Positions 49,270 through 58,000 of a DNA stretch of 64,000 nt are shown here, piece by piece. The DNA comes from DASXUG01 sp036504995. Its GTDB lineage: Bacteria > Pseudomonadota > Gammaproteobacteria > Burkholderiales > Methylophilaceae. Under the pieces are notes generated by a model that saw only the letters and a program-made list of their open reading frames with translations, did not search any database and was not told the DNA's origin. How positions within the stretch are numbered: position 1 is the stretch's first letter; each line of letters starts with the position of its first letter. Location: NCBI GenBank assembly GCA_036504995.1, contig DASXUG010000010.1, positions 113,940 to 177,939 of the forward strand, written 5' to 3'. Made by a program: the position numbers and the translations under genes.

Positions 49270-50058
49270 CTAAACTTTGTACATCGTATTTGCGATATAG
49301 TCACAATTTATAACTTTCGCTTTGAGTTTAACTAAATTTTTTACCGTACCATTTCCAGATCTTCGCAAGAAATCTAAGACACTAATTGGCTGGTTTCCAC
49401 GTACACAACTGCCAGACCATTCGGACCAATACATTTCTACTGGCCAGTCTTTATATTGAAAATAATTGCTGTTGCAATCATCTCCCACTTCTTTAGCTCC
49501 TCCATCACGATCTACAAAAGTTTCAACTAGCTCGTGACCAACTACAGCTGCAATATTTTGCGCGAAACTATGCCCACTTGACGGATCCAACGAAACGGTT
49601 TTAATAATCGCATAAAATAAGTCGTCCCGTTCAGATCTATTATGATACCTCACATGGTAGTGAATTCCTTGGATACCATTACCGATTGGATCATCATTAC
49701 CATTAAAAATAATCGGGACCATTTGCGTAGGCGGAATGATCAGATATACACGATTAATCTCATTAACCCGAGGCGGCTCTATTTGGTTAGCTAGCCAGCT
49801 ACGCAGCTTCGATTCTACAGCCACTTCGTTGGGCCTGTAGGGCTGAGTGGCATTCACTACAAACTGAGGCTCAACAACGACGGCTGGAAAGACACGCGCA
49901 CGTGCTACACCATACTGTGCTAACCCATTCATGAATGGCCCTTCCACGAGGTCCGTAATCATCTCCATAGATAACCCCAAGGCGTCAGGATACCTAACGT
50001 ACTCCTCTCCCCAGAAAATAGGAACGACTTCAGGATTTGGCATTGAGTGTGGCTTCAT
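49270..50058 (-). CDS. Metallopeptidase-like protein with HE-x-x-E motif
   Basis: A 262-residue protein without a signal peptide or membrane segment. The probable metal site is A-A-V-V-G-H-E-L-V-E-T-F-V-D (about 176-189), followed by K-E-V-G-D-D-C-N-S. This order (HE-x2-E-x2-T-D then E-I-G-D-x-C) occurs in EXORDIUM-like and related bacterial zinc-binding proteins. It also has Y-L-I-I-P-P-T-Q-M and I-H-Y-H-V-R-Y-H, where such proteins have a H-x-H stretch. The C-terminus is basic, and function is unknown. It is probably cotranscribed with the repeat protein 77 bp upstream. Confidence 0.65.
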   Translation of the reverse strand: MKPHSMPNPEVVPIFWGEEYVRYPDALGLSMEMITDLVEGPFMNGLAQYGVARARVFPAVVVEPQFVVNATQPYRPNEVAVESKLRSWLANQIEPPRVNEINRVYLIIPPTQMVPIIFNGNDDPIGNGIQGIHYHVRYHNRSERDDLFYAIIKTVSLDPSSGHSFAQNIAAVVGHELVETFVDRDGGAKEVGDDCNSNYFQYKDWPVEMYWSEWSGSCVRGNQPISVLDFLRRSGNGTVKNLVKLKAKVINCDYIANTMYKV

Positions 50059-50135
50059 TCAACCCTCCAAAAAAATTTATATCGTAACGCTTTGATGAGG
50101 AACCAAGTTTTCATTTTATTTCCCCTTTTGCTAAG

Positions 50136-51236
50136 CTATTGCAGCGCAATCAAAATTGGAATCAAGCCTTCACCGTTTGCCAGAGGTCCTAAAGCCTTAC
50201 CAATCACTGAACCAAATGCTCTCATCGGATCGGCTGCTTTCATCGCATGACCATATGTGGGGGAGGATGTCAGCAAATCGCCCACTTCGATCGCACCATA
50301 ACTCGCATCCACCTTGCAATATACCTTGCCCATAAGCGCGATCGGCATTCTGTTTGTTGATGAGTCTTGTTTATCCAAAACAATTCCTGGTTTATAGCTA
50401 CCTGCACCAGAAATCACCCCAGCAACCCGCCTATCATAGGCTTGCTCAGTCGGCCGTAACGCTCCCTCAGAGTCAATCACCATTACCGTTCCAGGTTCTA
50501 CTTGTTCCAATATAGCAATATCAAAATCTTCGGCACAGTCGGCATTGGTCAATCGAATGTCTCCTGTAACAACGACATCCCCCTCGAATACTGCTGCGGT
50601 CTTATTTCCCACGTGTTTAGCATAGAGCGCCGCGGTATCACTAGCAGCATTCATTTGATAGGTGGCAAGCGCAGCTGTCGAGGTAGATTTAGTTTCTGCA
50701 TGTACACCTTCATGATCATCACTTGAGCCATATACAGCTATACCACCACCCGTATTTATTCCAACAACTCCACCATGATTAGGATTTTTTGACACCCCCC
50801 GCACACCTTCCCCTTGGCTACTTTCAAACCAAGCTCCGTTACCGCCACTACCAAGACTTCCGTCCCCAGACCAGTCATTCACTCCCACTACCCCACCATG
50901 AGGCCCGTGACTGACACCTCGCACACCCTCCCCTGTATTACTTTCCCCCATGACTCCTGCACCACCAGTAGTGCTTTCTGAGTTACCATAAACGCCCATC
51001 CAAGTTTTGCTAGTACCCCAAACTCCAGTGGCGTCACTTTGACCAAACACGCCTGGTCCAGCCTGAGGGGTGTGATTCTCACTAACTCCGACCACTGCGC
51101 CATGTCCAGCAGCATAACTTACTCCGCGAACACCATTAAATAGGGTGCTTTCTCCATATATTCCTCCATTGTAGTTTTCAGGACCAGAGGGTTGATTGGT
51201 TCTCACAATAACGGGGTCGTTCTTATAGGACGGCAT
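50136..51236 (-). CDS. Gly-rich repeat protein with conserved C-terminal domain
   Basis: A 366-residue protein. Residues about 30-190 consist of imperfect repeats with the core G-V-x-G-x-S: G-V-R-G-V-S-Y, G-V-F-G-Q-S, G-V-W-G-T-S, G-V-Y-G-N-S, G-V-M-G-E-S, G-V-R-G-V-S-H-G-P-H-G-G-V-V-G-V-N. These suggest a parallel beta-helix or fibre. The C-terminal part (about 225-366) has C-A-E-D-F-D-I, V-E-P-G-T-V-M-V-I-D, V-A-G-V-I-S-G-A-G-S-Y and A-L-M-G-K-V-Y-C-K-V-D-A-S-Y-G-A-I-E-V-G-D-L-L. That part recurs in phage-tail-fibre-like or surface proteins of several phyla, but I cannot name the family. It has no signal peptide. Confidence 0.65.
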   Translation of the reverse strand: MPSYKNDPVIVRTNQPSGPENYNGGIYGESTLFNGVRGVSYAAGHGAVVGVSENHTPQAGPGVFGQSDATGVWGTSKTWMGVYGNSESTTGGAGVMGESNTGEGVRGVSHGPHGGVVGVNDWSGDGSLGSGGNGAWFESSQGEGVRGVSKNPNHGGVVGINTGGGIAVYGSSDDHEGVHAETKSTSTAALATYQMNAASDTAALYAKHVGNKTAAVFEGDVVVTGDIRLTNADCAEDFDIAILEQVEPGTVMVIDSEGALRPTEQAYDRRVAGVISGAGSYKPGIVLDKQDSSTNRMPIALMGKVYCKVDASYGAIEVGDLLTSSPTYGHAMKAADPMRAFGSVIGKALGPLANGEGLIPILIALQ

Positions 51237-51562
51237 TTAAATTTCTCCCTATCAAAAAAGTCATTAAAAAAATGAGTTATGTCGTTTAACTTAATATGAG
51301 TTGAATGCTACGCCCCTAAGACTTAGTCAAACAATACTGCAAATGCATACATTTTTAGATATTTGCATGTGTTTTTATGGACAACAACATTACCTTTGAA
51401 GCTGAACTGAAAGCTGCAATACCAATTGATTCATCCTAGCGATACAAAAATATTACGCAGAAAATCAAACCTCTATTTACCAGTCTTATAGCAAACTCAA
51501 GGGGGAAAAGATTTACTGGCTAGATTTTCAATAGCCACCATTATTATGAGATAATCTGGGCC
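51237..51562. other. Non-coding region between divergent gene groups
   Basis: About 325 AT-rich bases holding the divergent promoters of the Gly-rich repeat protein and the yqgE-pyr operon. I see no gene. Confidence 0.5.
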
Positions 51563-52123
51563 ATGGAAAACGTCAATCTAACAGGCCATTTTTTAATCGC
51601 AATGCCCGCGATGGAGGATCCACGCTTCGCGAAATCTGTTACTTATATCTGCGAGCATAACGCCGATGGTGCAATGGGCGTGGTCATTAACCATCCACTT
51701 GAGTTAACTTACCGCAGCGTATTTTCACAACTCAAAATTGAAATACAAGACCATCCTATGGCAGATAAGCCAGTCTACTTTGGTGGCCCTGTGCAAACTG
51801 AACGTGGTTTTGTATTACACCAACCTCCAGGTGACTGGGATTCAACTATTGCAATTTCGGGCGAAACCGCACTCACCACGTCAAAAGATATTTTGGAGGC
51901 CGTTGCTAATGGTACAGGGCCAGAAAAGATTTTGCTCACACTGGGTTACGCAGGTTGGTCACCAGGGCAGTTAGAGGAGGAAATGGGGCAAAATGCCTGG
52001 CTATCAGTAAAAGCCAGTGATGCCATTATTTTCGATACCCCCAATAATAATAAGCTGAACGCTGCCATGGGTTTGCTAGGCCTAGACTTTGCAAGGCTTT
52101 CAGATGAGGCTGGGCATGCTTAA
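51563..52123 (+). CDS. algH: YqgE/AlgH family protein
   Basis: A 186-residue protein of the UPF0301/AlgH family. It shows L-T-G-H-F-L-I-A-M-P-A-M, D-P-R-F-A-K-S-V-T-Y-I-C-E-H-N, G-A-M-G-V-V-I-N-H-P, Y-F-G-G-P-V-Q-T-E-R-G-F-V-L-H and L-G-Y-A-G-W-S-P-G-Q-L-E-E-E. The biochemical role is undefined, and AlgH has been linked to alginate control in Pseudomonas. It is first in a tightly overlapping operon with ruvX, pyrR, pyrB and a pyrC paralogue. Confidence 0.95.
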   Translation: MENVNLTGHFLIAMPAMEDPRFAKSVTYICEHNADGAMGVVINHPLELTYRSVFSQLKIEIQDHPMADKPVYFGGPVQTERGFVLHQPPGDWDSTIAISGETALTTSKDILEAVANGTGPEKILLTLGYAGWSPGQLEEEMGQNAWLSVKASDAIIFDTPNNNKLNAAMGLLGLDFARLSDEAGHA

Positions 52124-52610
52124 CCGCCTGCAGGCTATTAACAACGATAAAACCAAACAATTAGTCACACAAGGCACCGTACTTGCCTTTGATTTTGGCG
52201 AGCAACGTATTGGCATCGCCATGGGCGAACATATGCTGGGAGTAGCCAACCCACTGACCACTATAGACAATGAATCAAACGAGATACGTTTTGCTGAAAT
52301 CAACGCACTGATTGCCGAGTGGCAACCTAGAGTACTGGTGGTAGGGCTACCGCTTGCCGAGGATGGCAGCGAGCACGCAATGACCGTCCTTGCCAAAAAA
52401 TTTGCACGCCGCTTAGATGGGCGTTTTGGCATTCCCGTTGTGATGATAGATGAGCGCTTTAGTTCGACTGAGGCGAGCCAAACGCTGAGCGCGGTGGGGG
52501 TTAAGGGGCGCAAACAAAAACCGTTAATCGACCAAGTCGCTGCGCAACATATATTACAATCATACTTTGATAGTGTTAACGAAGAGACAAGAAGCCATGC
52601 AAATCCCTAA
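52116..52610 (+). CDS. ruvX: Putative Holliday junction resolvase / pre-16S rRNA nuclease
   Basis: YqgF/RuvX of about 164 residues, an RNase H-fold nuclease implicated in 16S rRNA 5' processing. Motifs are L-A-F-D-F-G-E-Q-R-I-G-I-A-M-G, V-V-G-L-P-L-A-E-D-G-S-E-H and V-V-M-I-D-E-R-F-S-S-T-E-A. Starts at 52104 or 52116 (M-L-N-R-L) are both possible. The latter, with an 8-bp overlap with algH and GAGG upstream, is preferred. Confidence 0.93.
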   Translation: MLNRLQAINNDKTKQLVTQGTVLAFDFGEQRIGIAMGEHMLGVANPLTTIDNESNEIRFAEINALIAEWQPRVLVVGLPLAEDGSEHAMTVLAKKFARRLDGRFGIPVVMIDERFSSTEASQTLSAVGVKGRKQKPLIDQVAAQHILQSYFDSVNEETRSHANP

Positions 52611-53121
52611 CGCAGAGGCGCTGCTTGATGCGCTAGCCAGACAAATCGCGCCGCTCATTCTTAACAATCAGGCAACTCACGGCAATAGCGCAATTGTCGG
52701 TATTCACAGTGGTGGCGCTTGGATCGCAGAGCGCTTAGTTGAAATATTCAAGCAACAAGGCCAAAACGTTGCATACGGCATGTTGGACAGCTCATTTTAT
52801 CGTGATGACTATAATAAACGCGGCTTACATGCTGACACCAAACCATCGCAAATTCCATTTGAGGTGCAAGATAGCCATATTATTTTAATTGACGATGTGT
52901 TTTACACAGGCCGCACCATACGAGCAGCCATGAACGAGCTATTCGACTATGGTCGCCCAGCCAGCATCACACTTGCCGTGATGATCAACCGCGGGGGACG
53001 CGAACTGCCAATTACCCCGCAAATTGTAGCAGGCGAAGTCGATTTACAAGCTAAACAAAACCTACAACTCAAACGCCACGCAGATGGCACTTTTTATTTC
53101 GAACTCGAGGAGAGTGCATAG
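52597..53121 (+). CDS. pyrR: PyrR uracil phosphoribosyltransferase/regulator-like protein
   Basis: A 174-residue type I phosphoribosyltransferase. The PRPP-binding loop is I-I-L-I-D-D-V-F-Y-T-G-R-T-I-R-A-A-M-N (about 94-112), with I-V-G-I-H-S-G-G-A-W-I-A-E-R-L near the start and V-M-I-N-R-G-G-R-E-L-P downstream. PyrR in Bacillus is an attenuation protein. In betaproteobacteria the RNA-binding role is not established and I see no leader attenuator in this overlapping operon. The start is ATG 52597; it overlaps ruvX by 14 bp and pyrB by one base. Confidence 0.93.
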   Translation: MQIPNAEALLDALARQIAPLILNNQATHGNSAIVGIHSGGAWIAERLVEIFKQQGQNVAYGMLDSSFYRDDYNKRGLHADTKPSQIPFEVQDSHIILIDDVFYTGRTIRAAMNELFDYGRPASITLAVMINRGGRELPITPQIVAGEVDLQAKQNLQLKRHADGTFYFELEESA

Positions 53122-54074
53122 TGCTCAACCCACAACTCACCGCAGATGGTCAGCTTAAACATCTGTTGACGATTGAAGGCCTACCCCGTGGCATTATTAA
53201 TAAGATTTTAGACACTGCCGAATCTTTTGTCGGTGTAGCCGAACGAGAAGTTAAAAAGGTACCTTTATTACGCGGAAAAACCGTATGCAATATCTTCTTT
53301 GAAAACAGCACACGCACACGCACCACCTTTGAAATCGCTGCAAAACGCCTATCAGCAGACGTGATTAACCTCAACGTCAATACCTCATCGCAATCTAAAG
53401 GCGAAACTATTTTAGATACGGTAGATAACTTGACTGCCATGCACGCCGATATGTTTGTGGTGCGTCACGCACAATCTGGTGCAGCCCATTTAATCGCTAA
53501 ACATGTTGCACCGCACATTCACGTGATTAACGCGGGCGATGGTCGTCATGCGCACCCGACGCAAGGCCTGCTAGATGTATTTACCATTCGCCGTTACAAA
53601 CCAGAAATGCACAATCTGCGCGTCGCCATTGTTGGTGATGTGTTGCACTCCCGTGTAGCTCGCTCTGAGATTCACGCGCTTACTACACTGGGCGTACCTG
53701 AAGTGCGCGTCATTGCCCCCAAAACTTTACTGCCTGAACACGTAGAAAAAATGGGGGTACATGTCTACCACGACATGGCAGAAGGCTTAAAAGATGTTGA
53801 TGTGGTGATGATGTTGCGCTTACAAAATGAACGCATGAACGGCGCCATGTTGCCCAGCGCACAGGAATATTTTAAATGCTACGGCCTTACCCAAGAAAAA
53901 CTAAAGCTGGCAAAACCTGATGCCATTGTGATGCACCCAGGCCCGATGAATCGTGGCGTAGAAATTGATAGTGCCGTAGCTGATGGCAGACAGTCCGTCA
54001 TTCTGCCGCAAGTCACCTACGGCATTGCTGTACGCATGGCGGTAATGAGCATCTTAGGTGGACAAACCTCATGA
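53121..54074 (+). CDS. pyrB: Aspartate carbamoyltransferase catalytic chain
   Basis: A 317-residue enzyme joining carbamoyl phosphate and aspartate, the committed pyrimidine step. The carbamoyl-phosphate loop is S-T-R-T-R-T at 63-68, followed by H-P-T-Q-G-L-L-D-V-F-T-I-R and the aspartate loop M-L-R-L-Q-N-E-R-M. The ending M-H-P-G-P-M-N-R-G-V-E-I is typical of the non-PyrI ATCase type. The start is GTG overlapping the pyrR stop (TAGTG). It is followed with a 4-bp overlap by an inactive dihydroorotase homologue, the known partner of this ATCase class. Confidence 0.97.
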   Translation: MLNPQLTADGQLKHLLTIEGLPRGIINKILDTAESFVGVAEREVKKVPLLRGKTVCNIFFENSTRTRTTFEIAAKRLSADVINLNVNTSSQSKGETILDTVDNLTAMHADMFVVRHAQSGAAHLIAKHVAPHIHVINAGDGRHAHPTQGLLDVFTIRRYKPEMHNLRVAIVGDVLHSRVARSEIHALTTLGVPEVRVIAPKTLLPEHVEKMGVHVYHDMAEGLKDVDVVMMLRLQNERMNGAMLPSAQEYFKCYGLTQEKLKLAKPDAIVMHPGPMNRGVEIDSAVADGRQSVILPQVTYGIAVRMAVMSILGGQTS

Positions 54075-55351
54075 AAATTCATATCAAAAACGGGCGACTA
54101 ATCGACCCAAAAAACAATATTGATGCCAAGCAAGACCTCTACATCGCCGCGGGCAAAATTGTGGGCATTGGGCAAGCGCCAGCCGACTTTACTGCTAACC
54201 AAACCATAGATGCAAAAAACCTCATCGTGTGTCCCGGTTTAGTAGATTTATCCGCACGTTTACGCGAGCCAGGTTTCGAGTACAAAGCCACGCTAGAAAG
54301 CGAATTACAAGCTGCTGCCGCAGGCGGTGTAACCAGCTTAGCCTGTCCACCTGATACCGACCCTACGCTAGATGAACCTGGCTTGGTAGAAATGCTCAAA
54401 CACCGCGCCAAACAACTCAACCTCGCGCATGTGTACCCACTAGGCGCGCTAACAACACAATTGGCAGGCAAAGAGCTGACAGAGATGTGTGAGCTCAAAG
54501 AAGCTGGCTGCGTGGGTTTTGCGCAAGCAGATAGCGCGATTACCGACACCCAAGTACTTTGGCGCGCCATGCAATATGCTGCCACATTCAACTTTACTGT
54601 TTGGCTACGCCCAGAAGAACCCTACTTGGCCAAGGGCGGAGTTGCACATGATGGTGAAATCGCCGCACGCTTAGGCCTAAAAGGCATTCCCTCAGCAGCG
54701 GAAACCCTTGCCATTGCAAGCATATTACGCATTGCCAAAGAAACAGGCGCGCGGGTACATTTATGCCGCCTATCCACCGCAGAGGGTGTAGATATGGTGC
54801 GTCAAGCCAAACAACAGGGCTTACACGTAAGCTGCGATGTGAGCGCCGCACATTTACATCTAACTGAACACGACATCGGCTTTTTTAATGCCCACTGCCA
54901 CTTAAAACCACCCGTGCGCACCCAACGCGATCAAACAGGCTTAATCAGTGGCTTAAAAGACGGTACCATTAACGCCATTTGCTCAGACCACACGCCAGTA
55001 GATGATGACGCAAAACTGCTACCCTTTGCCGAGGCCGAAATCGGCGCAAGCGGCCTAGAACTGCTGCTCCCACTTGCCCTAAAATGGGCGAACGAAAATA
55101 GCGCCTCTATTAGCCAAGCTATTGCCTACCTCACCCACTTCCCCGCCGATATTTTAGGGGTGAATCGCGGCCACCTGAGCTTAGGTGCAGATGCGGATGT
55201 ATGTGTATTTGACCCAGAGCAATATTGGGCAATCGAGCCTAAAGCTTTGCGCAGCCAAGGTAAAAACAGCCCATTTTTGGGGTTAGAGCTAGCAGGAAAA
55301 GTACACTACACATTCATGAATGGCCATCTGGTGTATCAACTTCACCACTAG
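54071..55351 (+). CDS. Inactive dihydroorotase-like subunit (PyrC')
   Basis: A 426-residue dihydroorotase fold. Active enzymes have P-G-x-V-D-x-H-x-H-L-R-E-P. This protein reads P-G-L-V-D-L-S-A-R-L-R-E-P-G, with S61 and R63 in place of the two metal-binding histidines. The downstream ligand S-D-H-T-P and the rest of the fold (A-A-A-G-G-V-T-S-L-A-C-P-P-D-T-D, L-L-L-P-L-A-L-K) are kept. This is the pattern of the non-catalytic PyrC' subunit that assembles with PyrB in Pseudomonas. A true pyrC should exist elsewhere in the genome. The ATGA overlap with pyrB fits assembly in one complex. Confidence 0.93.
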   Translation: MKIHIKNGRLIDPKNNIDAKQDLYIAAGKIVGIGQAPADFTANQTIDAKNLIVCPGLVDLSARLREPGFEYKATLESELQAAAAGGVTSLACPPDTDPTLDEPGLVEMLKHRAKQLNLAHVYPLGALTTQLAGKELTEMCELKEAGCVGFAQADSAITDTQVLWRAMQYAATFNFTVWLRPEEPYLAKGGVAHDGEIAARLGLKGIPSAAETLAIASILRIAKETGARVHLCRLSTAEGVDMVRQAKQQGLHVSCDVSAAHLHLTEHDIGFFNAHCHLKPPVRTQRDQTGLISGLKDGTINAICSDHTPVDDDAKLLPFAEAEIGASGLELLLPLALKWANENSASISQAIAYLTHFPADILGVNRGHLSLGADADVCVFDPEQYWAIEPKALRSQGKNSPFLGLELAGKVHYTFMNGHLVYQLHH

Positions 55352-55375
55352 CCAAGAGATGATACTTGAGCAAGA

Positions 55376-55412
55376 AAAAAGCCTAGTAAACATTATTTAC
55401 TAGGCTTTTTTA
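55376..55412 (+). terminator. Terminator of the pyr operon
   Basis: AAAAAAGCCTAGTAAA and TTTACTAGGCTTTTTT form a perfect stem with a short loop and a T-run, directly before the convergent tRNA-Leu gene. The A-run also permits minus-strand use for the tRNA. Confidence 0.9.
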
Positions 55413-55414
55413 TT

Positions 55415-55501
55415 TGGTGCCCGGGGCCGGAATCGAACCGGCACACCCTTACGAGCGAGAGATTTTAAGTCTCTTGTGTCTACCAGTTTCACCACCCGGG
55501 C
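55415..55501 (-). tRNA. tRNA-Leu(UAA)
   Basis: An 87-nt class II tRNA with acceptor GCCCGGG/CCCGGGC, discriminator A, encoded CCA, anticodon loop CTTAAAA (anticodon TAA), long variable arm and T-arm GGTTCGATTCC. Confidence 0.95.
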
Positions 55502-55730
55502 GGATGATCGTACTGCTTAATTATTACCAAGCAGCTGGAAGTTTTGCGGTGCGTATTTTAACACTTGGGAGAAAAATAGGTAGTCTGTTTTGTCTTATTT
55601 TAGCAATAAATAGTGGAAATATTAGCTTGACAGCTAACACTTCCATTGTTCCAACACTTATTTCTCGAATGAACTACCTTCAATCATGAGAAACCCAGTC
55701 TCGATTATTTACTGAGGTTATTTATTTAGG

Positions 55731-57545
55731 TTAGTTACCTAACACTTCCTCTCTAACAATTTGACATGCAGTACCAACAGCTTGAAAAGTGATCACCTTC
55801 ATTACTGTATCTTTATAGCCTTTAGACACGTAGTGTTGCACAAACTTAGCAGATGCAGAGGTTTCCTGAGTCGTAATATTCACGTCATCCAATGTCAGCG
55901 CAATGGCCCCAGCTTGCGCTAGGCGTTGTTTACGTTGAGTTTGCCAAGCAGCTTGACTAAGTCCCTTTTCAGGTTTGAAACTTGCTGCGTAATAGCTTAA
56001 ATAACTATCAGCATCTTTTTTACGCCAAGCCTCTGCCCAATCATTCAGTTTTGCATTGACTGTATCAGTGCTGCATACCATTTGATCGTTGGTTAAAATC
56101 GGTGCTTGAGGCTTAGCTACCACCACAGGAGCAACTGCAACAACTGTAGCATCAGCCAGACTCATTTTGCTCACATCCGTCATTTCTGGGGCAACCGCCT
56201 GACAGACATTGAAGCCATCATTGCTACCATCTTGAGTTGGCTCAGAAACATCAGTACGCGCAACCCCCAGACTTTCCAGCAGCATACCTTCGCTTGCATA
56301 GGTGCGAGCGATCGCTATGGCCAAATCACCACTGGTATTGGTGTATGCGCGTCGCGCTTGAAAATACTCATTCTCAGTATCCAATAAGTCAAGCAAGGTG
56401 CGCTGACCAATATCATATTGGTTGCGATAGGCCTCACGTGCCCTCTCAATCGATTGCTGATGCTCATTGCGGTAGGTAAGCTGGTCAGTAAGCACGTTAA
56501 TATCATTGTAGGCCACAACAACAGCTTGCCTTGTATCGACACAGGCTTTATCACGAAAATCTTGGCTTGCATTCAAGCGTTCTGCGGATTGGCTGATATT
56601 CGCTTTATCAGAAAAACCATTGAACAAGTTAATACTGGCAGTCAGTTGGAGCACATCTGCCGCCAAGGTACTGTTTTTACCATTATCACTCACATCTAGA
56701 TTTTTAGTGGCTTGCAAATCTAGCCGCGGTAAATATTTTGAGCGTTTTCCGTCAACTTCACTTTGCGTAGCCACAATATTTTCAATTGCCCCTTGTAGGT
56801 CAGGGTTTTTTCTAAAAGCAATTTGCAAGGCCTCTGTAGGCGAAGCGCCCACACCATCTTTGGTCAAACCAATCGGCATTAAATTAGCCGCAGGTAACTC
56901 ACCTGTAAGACGTTGGTAACGCGCGTTTACGTTTTGTAAGTTAGTGGACTCCGTCAGCAAGTTAGCCTCAGCTAATGCCAAGCGGCCACTTGCTTGCTCC
57001 AAGTCTACGCGCTTACCCACGCCAGCATTTACACGCTCTGAGATACGGTCAAATAGTTGTCTGTGCGCCACATAGTTATCTTTGGCATAGCTTTCTAATT
57101 GACGATAGCGCAGTACGTCAATGTAGTTGCGAGTCACTTCAAGTGCAATGTTCTGCATCATGCTTTGCAATTCAAAATAACGTGAATTCGCAGCATGATC
57201 TAAGCGACGCACTTCACTTCTGGTTGCAAAACCATCAAACAGCATTTGTTTTAATACTAACTGGGTTTGCCTGTCAGGGACATCTGTATTATTAACGTTT
57301 GGTAATGGCTTCTCTTGCTCTCTGAACGTTGCAGTAACATCAGCACGCGGATAATACCCACCCTTAGCAACATTTTTCTCTTGTTGAGAGGCTTTAAACG
57401 CGTGAAACTTATTCTCAATTTCAGGGTTAGTGATTACTGCCCGCTCAACCACGTCTTTTAAACCAACCGCCGCCTCATCTGCATACGACATATGTGCGCT
57501 TGTAAATGTCATTGCAACTGACATCGCGATTATTGTTTTTTTCAC
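55731..57545 (-). CDS. TolC-family outer membrane channel with NTF2-like C-terminal domain (LapE role)
   Basis: About 604 residues. I prefer the GTG at 57545 (M-K-K-T-I-I-A-M) with AAAGGG upstream over the TTG five codons earlier. A signal peptide ends near S-Y-A-D. Residues to about 430 are the TolC fold: N-P-E-I-E-N-K, V-A-K-G-G-Y-Y-P-R-A-D-V, V-G-K-R-V-D-L-E-Q-A, Q-Y-D-I-G-Q-R-T-L-L-D-L-L-D-T-E-N-E-Y-F. A Pro/Val linker follows, then about 110 residues with L-N-D-W-A-E-A-W-R-K-K-D-A-D-S-Y-L-S-Y-Y and an F-V-Q-H-Y strand, resembling an NTF2/SnoaL-like domain. It is the likely type I secretion channel for the RTX adhesin encoded nearby. Confidence 0.9.
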   Translation of the reverse strand: MKKTIIAMSVAMTFTSAHMSYADEAAVGLKDVVERAVITNPEIENKFHAFKASQQEKNVAKGGYYPRADVTATFREQEKPLPNVNNTDVPDRQTQLVLKQMLFDGFATRSEVRRLDHAANSRYFELQSMMQNIALEVTRNYIDVLRYRQLESYAKDNYVAHRQLFDRISERVNAGVGKRVDLEQASGRLALAEANLLTESTNLQNVNARYQRLTGELPAANLMPIGLTKDGVGASPTEALQIAFRKNPDLQGAIENIVATQSEVDGKRSKYLPRLDLQATKNLDVSDNGKNSTLAADVLQLTASINLFNGFSDKANISQSAERLNASQDFRDKACVDTRQAVVVAYNDINVLTDQLTYRNEHQQSIERAREAYRNQYDIGQRTLLDLLDTENEYFQARRAYTNTSGDLAIAIARTYASEGMLLESLGVARTDVSEPTQDGSNDGFNVCQAVAPEMTDVSKMSLADATVVAVAPVVVAKPQAPILTNDQMVCSTDTVNAKLNDWAEAWRKKDADSYLSYYAASFKPEKGLSQAAWQTQRKQRLAQAGAIALTLDDVNITTQETSASAKFVQHYVSKGYKDTVMKVITFQAVGTACQIVREEVLGN

Positions 57546-57970
57546 GCCATTCCCTTTCAAAGATCACACTCAATTACTTCAGTCTATTGGACTTAAATCA
57601 AAAATGTAACGATATTTCTTACCTATTTACGTCACTTATAGTCTTATACATTTGGTCTTTTATATTCGGATATTTTCATATAGTGATATAAAGACTGATA
57701 ATTGCGTTAAATCATTTTTTATATTTACTCGATAACCGCACCAAACACAAGCATACAGCACAGTCATATGACATACTAAAGCATCCAGATTAGAGCCATA
57801 CTATTCAAACGTCCAGATAATATCATGCAACTTATTAATTTCCCCATAAACAGCCGCCATTTATATAAATTTTACAATTTAAATTGGAGCGCTTATGCGA
57901 GCATTATTAACTCAAGCATATTTAATGCCTACCAATCAAGCTAAGCACACACTATAAAGATTAACGCATC
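57546..57970. other. Non-coding region between divergent channel and lapG genes
   Basis: About 420 very AT-rich bases holding both divergent promoters. No gene or strong hairpin is visible. A c-di-GMP-responsive regulator site may lie here, but none can be named by eye. Confidence 0.5.
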
Positions 57971-58000
57971 TTGAAAATCCGAGATTTTTTTATAGCTAGA

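Noticed and set aside
50700..51150. Short DNA repeats that might be a CRISPR array
   Set aside because: The repeats are imperfect, in phase with the reading frame and encode G-V-x-G-x-S units; there are no constant repeats or spacers.
55414..55689. Plus-strand 91-residue frame over tRNA-Leu
   Set aside because: It reads through the tRNA antisense strand; typical spurious annotation around tRNA genes.
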